Shown: positions 44,701 to 55,450 of the stretch, piece after piece
Layout of the letters: each line of letters opens with the position of its first letter
How positions within the stretch are numbered: the first letter of the stretch is position 1
DNA from: Zygnema cylindricum
Lineage: Eukaryota; Streptophyta; Zygnematophyceae; Zygnematales; Zygnemataceae
Length of the DNA: 64,000 bases
NCBI GenBank assembly: GCA_037447655.1
Contig: JBBHKE010003230.1
Span: 126,001-190,000 of the forward strand
Direction of reading: 5' to 3'
Notes under the pieces: model-generated
Seen by the model: the letters and a program-made list of their open reading frames with translations, nothing else
Told to the model about the DNA's origin: nothing
Databases searched by the model: none
Position numbers and translations under genes: made by a program

Positions 44701-45807
44701 ATTTTTGCTTTCGAGGAATTTAAACCTCTGTCTTTGCCTCTAACTCCTCATCCAACAAGAGCTCATCATCCTCGTCCTCAGATTCTTCCTCATGTACCTG
44801 CGTCTCAAGAGCCTTTTATTTCCTCTCTAAGATCCACCGGTTTGCCCCTCCTTTAACCAAAGTTTGGTTAGCTTAGAGCACTCCGCCATATAGTGCCCCG
44901 ATTTCTTACAAAAGTGACACAGCCCCTTTGGAGCACTCGATCCAGACTAATTGGAATGATTTTTCTGCCCCCCACTCTGTAGTTTCCACTCATTTTTTTG
45001 GTATCTTTGTTCATGGAATCGGTCTCGATTAACTATGCTTGTCCACTCTCTCCTCCCCTACGAATCTCTATCGTATTCTCTCGAACGAGAGTCATCCCTA
45101 CCACAGAATTCCATATCCACCTGGAGTTTGGCAAATCCTGCACACAGTTGACTTTATTCTCGTAATCATTAGCTAACTTCATGAGCAAGCAGTTAACCTT
45201 CATTATCTTAGTTTCTACTTGTCTAGCACTCACTAGCTCCATGAAAAGTGTTGCGAGCTCATTACAAAAATCTAACATTTTCCCCCCTTTGTAAACATAT
45301 GCTTCTATTTCTCATCAGCCAACTGCTGTTGCTGAATCGTACCACTTTAGTACATATCTATAAGAGCCATCCAAAGATCGGATGCCCTTTCTACTTGCAA
45401 ATGAGGAGATGCAAGCCCCTGAGTAAGATGGTGGAGGATAAAGTACTTTGCCGCCATATTGTTATAGTCACAGGCATCAATATCATTCTCCTCGTTCCTC
45501 GAAATAAGTGACTTGAATGCCGAACCGGTTGCTATAGGTGTGATCGTCTCCTTCTCCTTTCCTTTGTCCACCACCTCCCGTTCTTTTGTCTCCTCCATTG
45601 GAGATGCATTGGTATCTCTGGTGAATCTTCTTCCTCAAAACCCTAGATGGATGCCTAGACCTGATGGACACCTAGACTTGATGGACGCCTTACTCGTCCA
45701 CTCACTATTCCCCAAAACCTTTTCTCACATAGAGCTCTTGTCATCATACTATCTCAATATATGAAGCCACTTCCATTAAAGATGGGCACCCTAGAGGGTG
45801 GGACCAT
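44701..45807 (-). pseudogene. gag: Gag of element J
   Basis: Starts in the primer binding site (ATG 45807-45805; MVPPSRVPIFNGSGFIY). The variable linker has KEKETITPIATGSAFKSLIS and RNEENDIDACDYNNMAAKYF (45347-45598). The capsid LLMKLANDYENKVNCVQDLPN is at 45033-45278 and the CCHC knuckle (CHFCKKSGHYMAEC) at about 44885-44925. Several frame changes. Confidence 0.84.
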
Positions 45808-45811
45808 AACC
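45797..45811 (-). promoter_or_regulatory. Primer binding site of element J
   Basis: The minus strand reads GGTTATGGTCCCACC, 14 of 15 matching the complement of the initiator tRNA-Met anticodon arm; one base from the LTR end. Confidence 0.75.
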
Positions 45812-45812
45812 T

Positions 45813-46858
45813 TGTAGCTCTGAGACCTCTATAGGTCCTCAAAGTGGGTAGCTTACACGAAGGCCCTTGGATAACCATGACCCCTTCGAGTTTCAAAAAG
45901 AATACCTGCCACTTTGAAAAAAAAAACCTTGACCAACTTCACCCCTGTGAAGAGAAGACTCCCTTGAGAAGATAGCAAAAATAATCTTAGAATTTGCTCC
46001 TTTTAGCAGTAAGTTATGAATGGTCAAAGTTGACCTTTTAAAAAGGAGTTATGTGGAAGAGAGGTGGCTACCAACCAACTTTTCTAAGTCCTAAATCCCT
46101 CCCTTAACCCTCTAATACTAGAGTATGACACTAATCAGAATTCACTGTCATACAAAAAGGTAAAAGTGTCTAAGTACTTTTTGTACGGCCATTGTATAGC
46201 ATGCCCAAAATGACGACGCTAGCAATATCCGGATTCGTTCCCATATTCTCCGTAGATGCCACAAGCCATTGAGGTTATGCCACTTGTCTTTTGACGTGGC
46301 ATTGACCGAAAACGCCAAAACGCACATTTCGCGATCTCGGTACCTACCATGGCTGTTAGATCTAGTCCGACTTTTAATTATAGCTGTCGAAAATAGATGC
46401 GTAGTATTTGTTTCGCCGTCAAAACAAATGCGTGGTACTTGTTCCAAGATGTACTATAAACGGTACTGTATCTATATGCTAAGAGTTTGTTCGTTCCGTT
46501 AAATGAATTCTCCTATTTGTAAATCTTTAAGTATTTATCGAACCCTATATAAATCAACATTGGTCCTAGTCAATAGGATAACGCTAATGACTACGCTTGA
46601 CTTTGACGGATTGGAGGAATCAGGATAAAATCATAGGTCCGTCAAGTAACTTTTGGTTAACCTACCAGAAACTACTACTTGTCTCTCTATGGTCAGTACA
46701 GGCAGCCATGGCTCTAGCTTCTTCTCTAACCTTCAACGACTGCGAGAAGTGTGAAAGTTAGAGAGAGGAGTTAGAGGCAGAGTGTTTCTACTTCTTTTCT
46801 GCATTTAATATTACATGTTCAGACCTAGGAAATACTAAAGGAACCATTAATTTCTACA
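45813..46858 (-). repeat. 5' LTR of element J
   Basis: 1046 bp; starts TGTAGAAATTAATGG at 46858 and ends ...CAGAGCTACA at 45813. Matches the 3' LTR at 33401-35005. Most of it is duplicated again at 49001-49886. Confidence 0.92.
46567..46647 (+). other. tRNA-like module in J 5' LTR, antisense
   Basis: CAATAGGATAACGCTAATG and TCAGGATAAAATCATAGG then GTCCGTCAAG. Antisense to J. Confidence 0.5.
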
Positions 46859-47852
46859 TTGGACAGCTAGAAACTGAAAAGATGAAGGTTAACTCCCTAC
46901 TCATTAAGTTACCTGATGACTACAAAAACATAGTTAACTGTGTGCAAGACTTGCCAGACTCTTGGTGGACTTGGAAGTCTGTGGTAGGGATGATTCGCGT
47001 ACGAGAGAATAACATAGAGATCAGGAAGGGAGGTAAGAGTGGACAAGCTTTGTCAACCGAGACTGATTGGAGGAATAAAGATCCTAGAAAATTGGTTGGA
47101 AACTATGGAGGAGGAGAATAGAAAAATCAGTCTGATGAATTTGGACCGAGGGTCTCAAAAGGATTGTGTAACTTTTCTAAAAAACAGGGGCATTCTATGG
47201 CGGAGTGTTCTAAACTAACTAAACTCTTGTTAAAAGAGGGGCAGACTGGACCTCGGAAAAGAAAGAAGAAGGCCCTTGTAACGCAAATACATGAGGAGGA
47301 ATTCGAGGACGATGAAATTTTTTGGATGGGAAATGGAGGTGAAGACCAGGGTCGAAATTCCACGGGAACTTCAGACAATCCCATACTAAGAATATCCGGT
47401 GCTCCTTGACGGGTATCATTGCAACTACTTAATTCTAAGCAGGTCCTAAAGAACCATTAAATAGGCGAATGATAACTTTTTAACACCTTTTAAGTCTCTC
47501 GTTTTGTCTGAAAGCAGGTACAGTCGTAGAATGGTGAAGCAGGTTAGATTATGGATTCATGTGCTTCTATGCACATGTGTAAGGATAAACACATGTTCAC
47601 AAAAATGAGATAGATTCCCACCGTAGAGATAGAGTACGGGGATGGGAGGGTAGTCACTACTACTTTAGTAAGATCGGTAGATTTGAAAGTGTTAGTGGAA
47701 GGAAAAACATCTATATTAACATTCTCTGATGCATTGTTTATTCTTGAGTTGAACAAAATCCTCATCTCCACATCTGTGTTAGATGATTTTTGTTTTGAAA
47801 CTAGCAGTAGGAAAGGAGTCTCTACTGCTAGTTTTGAGGAGGAAGTTTATTT
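46859..47852 (+). pseudogene. gag: Gag and protease of element I, continued (duplication copy 1)
   Basis: Continues the gag cut at 33400: LETEKMKVNSLLIKLPDDYK, VQDLPDSWWTWKSVVGMIRV, then zinc knuckle CNFSKKQGHSMAEC (about 47165-47207; second Cys changed to Ser) and KRKKKALVTQIHEEE. The protease motif reads MDSCASMHMC (about 47550-47580; DSG changed to DSC), followed by VLVEGKTSILTFSDALFILE. It stops at EEEVYF (47852) where a TG..CA element begins. Stops and frame changes throughout. Confidence 0.83.
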
Positions 47853-49000
47853 TGTTGGTTTTTGGAAACCTTTAGTCCTCTCTATATCACATTGCTATGC
47901 TGCCATGCTGCGCTGGTCACACCGCAAACATAGCAGCATGTATGAAAAAGATATTGTGCTGCCATGCTGCGCTGGTCACATCGCAGCCATAGCAGCTTGC
48001 ATACTAAGTACTAAGAGTATTGAACGTACGGAATTGGAATTCAAGTGACGCGAAGAAACATAGACGAAAGTGTTGAATGTGTTGGAGAAATGGACGGCGG
48101 ATCACGAAGCGATCCGATGATTAACATTCGAAATGAATTAAATTGTACGTCGGCCGTACGAAACATAATGCGGCGGTCAACATGTGATGAATTGGACGCC
48201 ACCAGAGCTACGGACGGCAGCGCCGTCAGTTTGGTGAGGGACGCGAAATCGCGTCCATCACATGATATTTATTTTGGACGGTCCTGATTCGTTTGACGGA
48301 ATTCGTACGACGTGTAAATATTTAACAATGTTTTGTCCTGTGTATTTAATTATTAGTGTAGATCTTACGTACACTCACATTAATAGAGGTAGTTGATTGA
48401 TTACGTACGGCTGGTATGCCTCCGTACAGTTACTAGTAAGCTGTAGTGTATATTTGTAGGACTTAGTCATTTCTAGACTTAGGAACTTTTTGGACAGAAA
48501 CTGTTTCTGCTCCTTTTTGGGATTTTCATCTGAGAATTGGTCATGCATTTAAATGATACATTGATTATTTGATTATACATTTGTTTATGTGTGATGCATT
48601 CATTTATTATTATTTATATGTGTTAATTTTATGTTTGTTTGATATGCATTATGTATGCATTTGTCCTAGGGTTTGTTTATGTTGATTACTCTATCAAACC
48701 TTAGTTGTGTTTGTTATGTCATACATTGTCTTAGGGTTTGTTACGATGATGGAGATATATTAAGCTTCTATTCCATGAAACCCTAGATGATTTCATGCGT
48801 ATGTGTACGTATGCTTGCTCCGTCTGTGTACGGATGAATGCTTGCTTTATCTGTGTACGGATGAATGATTGCATCTGTGTATGCATGTATGTTAAATGGA
48901 AGATGCCTTTCAAATGATTGTTCATTGGCTTAGCTTCGCTTAGCTTTTTGCATGATAGTTTGGGTGGCTTCTGCGGTCTATTTTAGACCAAAGAACAACA
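47853..49000 (+). mobile_element. TG...CA element (solo-LTR-like) at a duplication junction
   Basis: 1148 bp starting TGTTGGTTTTTGG and ending AAAGAACAACA (inverted ends TGTTG/CAACA). The left flank is protease of I; the right flank is an internal point of a J-type LTR, so there is no target duplication. It contains a 59-bp-spaced repeat of GCTGCCATGCTGCGCTGGTC (47899, 47958) and hairpin GGACGCGAAATCGCGTCC (about 48238-48255). No gag or pol. Its LTR nature is inferred from the termini. Orientation is not certain. Confidence 0.5.
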
Positions 49001-49886
49001 GATAGCAAAAAGAATCTCAAAAGTTGCTCCCTTTAGTAGTAAGTTATGAAGGGTCAAAGTTGACCTTTTGTGAAGGAGTTCTCTTAAGAGAGGTGGCTAC
49101 CTTCCAATTTTTCTAAGTCCTAAATCCCTCCCTTAACCCTCTAATACTAAAGTACAACACCAATCAAAAGTCAGTGTCATATAGAAAGGTAAAAGTGTTG
49201 AAGTACTTTTTGTACGGCCATTGTATAGGATGCCCAAAACGACGACGCCTACCATATCCGGATTCGTTCCCATATTCTCCGTAGATGCCACAAGCCATTG
49301 AGGTTATGCCACGTGTCTTTTGACTTTGCAGTGACCAAAAATGCCAAAACGCCCATTCCGCGATCTCGGTACCTACCATGGCCGTTAGATCTAGTCCGAC
49401 TTTTAACTATTGCCGTCGAAAATAGATGCGCGGTATTTGTTTCGCCGTCAAAACAAATGCTTGGTACTTGTTCCAAGAAAAACTGTAAACGGTACTGTAT
49501 CTATATGCTAAGAGTTTGTTTGTTCCATTAAATGAATTCTCCTATTTGTAAATCTTTACGTATTTATCGAACCCTATATAAATCAACATTGGTCCTAGTC
49601 AATAGGATAAAGCTAATTACTACGGTGGACTTTGACGGATGGTAGGAGCCAGGATCAAATCCTAGGTCCGGCAAGTAACTTTTGGTAAACCTACCAGAAA
49701 CTACTACTTGTCTCTCTATGGTCAGTACAAGCAGCCATGGCTCTAGCTTTTCTCTAACCTTCAGCGACTGCGACAAGTGTGAAAGTTAGAGAGAGGAGTT
49801 AGAGGCAGTGTGTTTCTACTTCATTTCTGCATTTAATAATACATGTTTAGACCTAGAAAATACTAAAGGAACCATTAATTTCTACA
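49001..49886 (-). repeat. Duplicated part of J-type LTR
   Basis: Second copy of the segment that starts at about 45976 (GATAGCAAAAA), running to TGTAGAAATTAATGG at 49886. It is followed by the same gag sequence (TTGGACAGCTAGAAACTG), proving that LTR plus gag were duplicated as a block. It has a CACGTG G-box (about 49312), where the first copy has CACTTG. Confidence 0.88.
49597..49676 (+). other. tRNA-like module in duplicated J-type LTR, antisense
   Basis: CAATAGGATAAAGCTAATT and GCCAGGATCAAATCCTAGG then GTCCGGCAAG. The B-box-like GGATCAAATCC is intact here. Confidence 0.55.
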
Positions 49887-51200
49887 TTGGACAGCTAGAA
49901 ACTGAAAAGATGAAGGTTAACTCCCAACTCATTAAGTTACCCGATGACTACAAAAACATAGTTAACTGTGTGGAAGACTTGCCGGACTCTTAGTGGACTT
50001 GGAAGTCTGTGGTAGGGATGATTCTTGTACGAGAGAATAACATAGAGATCCAGAAGGGAGGAATGAGTGGACAAGCTTTGTGAACCGGGACTAATTAGAG
50101 GAATAAAGATCCTAGAAAATTGGTTGGAAACTATGGAGGAGGAGAACAGAAAAATCAGTCCGATGATTTTGGACCGAGGGAATCAAAAGGATTGTGTAAC
50201 TTTTCTAATAAACCGGGGCATTCTATGGCAGAGTGTTCTAAACTAGCTAAACTCTTGTTGAAAGAGGGGCAGATTGGACCTCCGAAAAGAAAGAAGAAGG
50301 CCCTTGTGATGCAAATACATGAGGAGGAATCCGAGGACGATGAACTTTTTGGATGGGAAAAGGAGGTGAAGATCGGGGTCGAAATTCCATGGGAAATTCA
50401 GACAATCCCATACTAAGAATGTCCGGTGCTCCGTGACGGGTATCATTGCAACTACTTAATTCTAAGCAGGTCCTAAAGTACCATTAAATAGGCCAATGAT
50501 AACTTTTTAACACCTTTTAAGTCTCTCGTTTTGTCTGAAAGCAGTTACAGTCGTAGAATGGTGAAGCTGGTTAGATTGTGGATTCAGGTGCTTCTATGCA
50601 CATGTGTAAGGATAAACACATGTTCACAAAATGAGATAGATTCCCATCGTAGCGATAGAGTACGTGGATGGGAGGGTAGTCACTACTACTTTAGTAGGAT
50701 CGGTAGATGTGAAAGTGTTAGTGGAAGGAAAAACATCTATAGTTACATTTTCTGATGCATTGTTTATTCTTGAGTTGAATAAAAACCTCATCTCCACATC
50801 TGTGTTAGATGATTTATGTTTTGAAACTAGCACTAAGAAAGGAGTCTCTACTGGTAGTTTTGAGGAGGAAGTTAATTTCACTGCTGAAAAAGGTAGCCAA
50901 GGGATGTTTAGGTTTATTTAAAACAATGAAAAAAATAAATTTTATTATGCTGGTGTTCATGATATTATGTTATGGTATATGAGGCTTGGACATGTGCATT
51001 TAGATGAATTAAAAGAAATGAAAAAAATGGGAGTAGTGGAAGGAATTCAGTTTGGAGAAAGTGAAATCGTGAGTGACTAAAAATTGGAATATAAACCATA
51101 TGGGGAAATGGTAGTAGATATAATGACAAAACGTGTTCAATCTCCAAAGTTAATATTTTGTAGAGAAAAGTGCGGTTTAAAAAAAAAGATAGACTATAAA
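49887..51200 (+). pseudogene. gag: Gag-protease of element I (duplication copy 2) joined to a foreign RNase H tail
   Basis: Repeats 46859-47852 and continues further. Zinc knuckle CNFSNKPGHSMAEC (about 50197-50238); protease VDSGASMHMC (about 50577-50605, DSG intact but with a one-base loss soon after); FTAEKGSQGMFRFI; and LGHVHLDELKEMKKMGVVEG. At about 51079 the zinc region breaks off and passes straight into an RNase H C-terminus (LEYKPYGEMVVDIMTKRVQS, FCREKCGLKKK). Integrase and RT are therefore deleted. The tail and the LTR after it belong to the D family. Confidence 0.82.
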
Positions 51201-51210
51201 ATAAAGGGAG

Positions 51211-52205
51211 TGTTGAAAAGCATGTTTTAGTTGTCTGTTTTAGATGGTACTGTAAGTATATATACTTGTTGCAGTCACTGAGACTTAGACAGCCATGGTT
51301 GCCCTTAGATGCCGAAAAGACAGACTGAGGGAGAAGGAAGTTTAGCGTCTACCAAAAAATATCAGACTTGACCAAGATTTGATCCTAGTCCTACAAATTT
51401 ATTGCCTTCCAACCAGCCATCTGCCTTATTCGTCTAGTCGTAGAAGAATCATTACGTCCTCCTTATCCTACTAGTTGTAGAAGAATCGTTACAGACGCAG
51501 GGTGTGATATATATTTAAACAGTGACGTGACGCTTAACTCATTTAACAAAGAAACTAAATAGTGACATGGCGCCTAACTCATTTAACTAAACAAATTGAT
51601 GAAAAGGGGCATATAAACCGAAGGAATATGGACCCGAATCAAACCATATAAAATATATTGATCGGATGGTCATCGTTGCAGCCGCCAACCGAGAATGAAC
51701 TTTTGGTGGTTTTTAGATACAGCGTCACGAGACGCCACGTGGAGCCACATTATTGGACACCGGAGAAGATGGGAGGAGGAACCATGGCTCGCGATCTGAC
51801 AGGCGTCACTCGCAAGGCCATGTCGTACAATGGCCATACAAGAAGTACATCAACCACTGTACTTTCTTGTATTCTACAGTGTTTTTATTGGTCTAGGGTT
51901 TAGTTGTAGGTAGCTGTGAGTAAGGAGACGAGGACTTAGTGATATTTAAGCACCTGTCTCTGAGAGAACTTGTAACTATAAAGGTAATCTTTGACCAAAC
52001 ATAACTTACTGCTTAGGGGAGCAAATTCAACAATTCTTTTTGCGTTCGGCTCAGGTGAGTAGAGCCCTCATAGAAGTAAGGGTGGTCAAAATATTTGTGT
52101 TCCAAGGTGGCACTTATTCAGCAAGGAAGAGAAAAGGGAAAAAAATATCTTTGAGATTAGTAGTAAGCTGCAAACACTGTGTGCTAATGGAGGCCACAAT
52201 GTTAC
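51211..52205 (+). repeat. 3' LTR of D family
   Basis: Preceded by polypurine AATAAAGGGAG and starting TGTTGAAAAG. About 995 bp. Its promoter part (CCGGAGAAGATGGGAGGAGG, CACGTGG) matches the LTR of element D at 62271-63315 closely. The right end is inferred near 52205, where the proline-rich gene's promoter-like DNA begins. Confidence 0.85.
51366..51445 (-). other. tRNA-like module in LTR 51211, antisense
   Basis: Minus strand: GACGAATAAGGCAGATGG (A-box-like) and ACTAGGATCAAATCTTGG (B-box/T-arm-like). Confidence 0.5.
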
Positions 52206-52482
52206 GTCTCCTCCTCATTTTCATTTGAATTCTTACCCTCCCTTTCCCCCCCCTCCCCTTTTCGTGACTGTTTTTTCTCTCTCTTCCACCTCAAAGCTCT
52301 CAAAAAGCAAAAAGGCAGCCATGGCTTCCTCCTTCCTCTCCCTCTTCTCTACCCTCCTCCTCCTCACCTTCTCCCTCTCCCTTCCGTCTCTACCCACACA
52401 AATCCGCCACATGGGCCCTCTCCTCCTGACAAATCCAAGACCAAAAATTAGTAAGTCCTATTTAAGCATAATAACCTACTAG
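52206..52482 (+). pseudogene. Proline-rich (extensin-like) secreted protein, truncated copy 3
   Basis: After a CT-rich leader, ATG at 52321 (GCCATGG) starts MASSFLSLFSTLLLLTFSLSL, the signal peptide of the family. The frame then reads PSLPTQIRHMGPLLL, but another frame gives SVSTHTNPPHGPSPPDKSKTK, matching the SVSAHKEGSPPKSK of the gene at 20479. A frameshift therefore lies right after the signal. The homology stops near 52445, so the proline-rich body is missing. The copy is wedged between the LTR at 51211 and element A. Confidence 0.65.
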
Positions 52483-52713
52483 TAAAAGTAAACTAATCGT
52501 AAGCGTACACTTGAGAGTCAAGCAATCGTAAGCGTACACTTGTCTACAAGTATGATATTGCACACATAAATTAAATTGTCGAAACCCTAATTGATCACCT
52601 AAATAGAAACTTCATAATCAACACTAATTTATTAGTATACATAAGAGAAACCATTGTTGTTCCAAATATTTACAAGGACACACAATCTCACAAAATCGTA
52701 TGATTTGTCATGT
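52483..52713. other. Short intergenic stretch, no gene
   Basis: Contains a 22-bp direct repeat (GCAATCGTAAGCGTACACTTG-like, about 52493-52540) and nothing else recognisable. Confidence 0.5.
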
Positions 52714-53725
52714 TGTTGAAAATACTAGATTTATAGGGTATTTTCTAGGTCTAAAAAGATCAGCAAAATAGGAAAAGAAAAGGGATGAGAGCTTGCCTCC
52801 ACCTCCTCTCTCTAGCCCCCATACTTGTTGTAGTCACTAAAGATTAGAGAGGGTGGTTGAGCAATGGCTACCAAAGCTCCACAAGCAAGACTAAAGAGTG
52901 ACATAAGTCACTCTCAACCAAAGGTTGAGTCCGACAAGACTCGAACCTTCGACCGGCAGAGCGAGGTGTAGCCGTTAGCTCTAACCGGTATGTCGTAGAA
53001 GTTCGTTACAGTACATGGGGTAAGATATTTATTTAAACATTAATATCAACATTAGTTCGATTAACGGAACTACAAGGGAGTGAACATAGAGACATGTTAG
53101 ATTCAGTGCGTGCAACAAATCCGCCGCACGAAAAAAATGTATCAGACATTTATTTCGATGACGTGTATAAAAAGCCGATCTTCATCCGACGGCGCTAATC
53201 ATCGCCGAGGTCCAGGAATGGTCACTTTGGCTGTTTACGGACGTGGCGTGACCAGGTGATACATGGCATGATAGAAATGAGCAGCATTAATCTCGGACGA
53301 CATGTGGACGAGTCCGAAGGTGACACACGTCCACTCCATAGTCTTCTCGTACGTAGGCCGTATAGAAAGTACATCGCCCAGTTTACTTTTTTGTACTTTA
53401 CAATCTCTTGATTGGAGAGTACTTCAGTAGATAGGGGTTGTGAAAGGGGTTTTAGGACTTAGGGAATTTAGGTAGGTAGCACCTCTCTCCTAGAGAGCTT
53501 GTATAAAAGATTGGCATCTTTACTACCTCAAAACTTATCGGCTAGCTGGCCTTTTTCAGTGATTCATTTTTCTACGGACTCAGGGGAGTCCACGCTGCAC
53601 AAGGGAGTAGTTAGACTGTCAATTTGTCTGCTTGGGCACCAGTGATTGTGGCTGAAAGTGGGCTAGTTTAAAACTAACTAGATGCTTCCTGAATTCTGTA
53701 GTTCAATGGTGGAAATAGAATTGGA
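52714..53725 (+). repeat. 5' LTR of element A
   Basis: 1012 bp, TGTTGAAAATACTAG to GAATTGGA. Two perfect hairpins lie next to the tRNA-like module: AGAGTGACATAAGTCACTCT (52895-52914) and CTCAACC-AAA-GGTTGAG (52913-52929). TATA box TATAAAA at 53502. Confidence 0.93.
52928..53000 (-). other. tRNA-like module in A 5' LTR, antisense
   Basis: Minus strand: CCGGTTAGAGCTAACGG (A-box-like) and GAAGGTTCGAGTCTTG (B-box GGTTCGAGTC). The best B-box match of the set together with that in D. Confidence 0.62.
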
Positions 53726-53740
53726 AGTTATGGGCCCACC
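53726..53740 (+). promoter_or_regulatory. Primer binding site of element A
   Basis: AGTTATGGGCCCACC, 14 of 15 matching the complement of the initiator tRNA-Met anticodon arm; the gag ATG (53730) is inside. Confidence 0.75.
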
Positions 53741-54722
53741 CTCTAGGGTGCCCACCTTCAATGGATCTAGGTTCATCTATTAGGAAGCCATGATGATGAG
53801 AGCTTTGTGCGAAAAATGATACAGGGGTATCGTTAGTGGACAAGTGAAACGTCCACCTTTGGGAACTCCACCAGGATTTGGATGAGTAAGGTTTTCTGTA
53901 GCAATGAATGCTTCAGCAGAGGAGGCTGATGATAGGTACAGCAGTGTGTCCAAAAAGGGGAAAGAGAAGGAGACACCCCTCACTCTTATAGCCACGGTAC
54001 CTGGAGCGGCGGCCGTGAAGACCACAGAGAAATACACTCAAATGTTGGAAGACGTAAACATATCTGCCAAGAACTTCATTTTAAGGCACCTCACTCAAGC
54101 TTTGGCCACCCTTCGCATTCGTCTTTACAAGGCCGAGGAGTTGTGGGTGAGTTTGGTGGATATCTATAGAGCTGGTACTATTCACGAGCTCCAGTTGGCT
54201 GAGCAAAAACTAGTGAATTACACTTACAAATGAGGAAAGATGTTAGATTACTGTAATGATCTCTCTTGCTTGTTTATAGAGATAAAGAGTGTCAGGTGGA
54301 TAGGTACAATAACGATGAAAGTTAACACTCTCATCATGAAATTACTAGACGAGTACAAGAACATAGTGTATCGAATACAAGAAGTGACTGATAGTTCATG
54401 GAAATGGAACACAGTTGTCCGGATGATACTTGTGCAGGAAAACACAATGGAGATTAGGAGAGGAGGAAAGAGCATTCAAGCTCTAGCTGCACGAGCGGAC
54501 CGATGGGGGAAGGACCCGAAGAAACCGTACAAAAGGGAAAGAGATCAGTTTGGAGGACCGTGGTCTTCAAAGGGTCTTTGTCAGTTTTGCAAAAAGCCGA
54601 GACACTTCATTGCAGATTGTGTCAAGCTGTCAGAGTTGAGGCCCCAAGAGAACCGTGGAGGGGATTCTTTCGAAGGGAAGAAGAAGGCACTTGTGGTTAC
54701 AAAAGTGAAAGGGGAAACTTAG
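53730..54722 (+). pseudogene. gag: Gag of element A
   Basis: One reading frame from MGPPSRVPTFNGSRFIY can be followed to 54722 with only four internal stops (within the first 55 codons and near 54231), so damage is by substitution rather than frameshift. The variable linker includes NASAEEADDRYSSVSKKG. The capsid part has NFILRHLTQALATL, MLDYCNDLSCLFIE and LIMKLLDEYKNIVYRIQEV. The zinc knuckle CQFCKKPRHFIADC (CX2CX4HX4C) is at about 54580-54620. Confidence 0.88.
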
Positions 54723-55450
54723 GACGAGTCTTTTGAGGAAAAAGATGGGGAGCTCCTTCTTGACGAGAATTTGGAGGAGAAGGAGATTCCTCAGAAACAA
54801 AAGTGTCCTCTCGGAGCCATTCACGAAGCCCACAGGAAGGATGGATCATTGACTCAGGTGCATCCATGCATATGTGTCGTGACAAACATATTTTCACCAA
54901 GCTTAGAAAGATTCCCATAGTAGAGAGTGAGTATGAAGATGGTAGAGTAGTCACTACAAATCTAGTGGGTTTGGTAGATTTGAAAGTCTTAGTGGAGGGT
55001 AAGACTTTTATACTCACCTTCTCAGATGTACTTTACATTCCTCGGTTGAGTAAAAATCTTGTCTTTACGTCTGTATTAGATGACAAAGAGTTTGATACCT
55101 TCACTAAAAAGGGAGTGTTTACTTCTTATTGGGGATGAGCTCTACTTCACAGCACATATGGGTAGCCAAGGAATGTTTACGCTTAACCTGAGTAATGAAA
55201 AGAAGAATACTTACTATGTTGGTGTTCAAAAAGTTGCTGATTTTGCATAAGCGGTTGGGACATGTGCATTTTGATAGGTTGAGGGAAATGAAGAAGCTTG
55301 ATGAAGTAGAAGGCATTCAGTTTGGGGATAATGAAATTGTGGATCATTGTAGTGGTTGTGCCCAAGGTAAGGCTCACAGACTTCCCTTTCAAAAAGCCGC
55401 CACATATAAAGGTGAGAAAGTCCTAGATCTAATCCACAAAGATATCTAGG
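54723..55450 (+). pseudogene. pol: Protease and GAG-pre-integrase of element A
   Basis: Protease motif IIDSGASMHMC (about 54843-54875) has an intact DSG triad. VEGKTFILTFSDVLYIPRLS and VLDDKEFDTFTKKGVF follow. After a frame change near 55135 the zinc region reads LHKRLGHVHFDRLREMKKL and CSGCAQGKAHRLPF (55249-55390). Confidence 0.88.

Larger units (their letters stand above)
33401..46858 (-). mobile_element. Copia element J, full length, interrupted by K
   Basis: Minus-strand element with 3' LTR 33401-35005 and 5' LTR 45813-46858. Flanks TTTGA/TTGGA form a 4-of-5 target duplication. Its linker region is split by element K (36604-43082; TSD TTAAC), and its 3' LTR by a 739-bp TIR element. It lies inside gag of element I. 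Confidence 0.88.
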
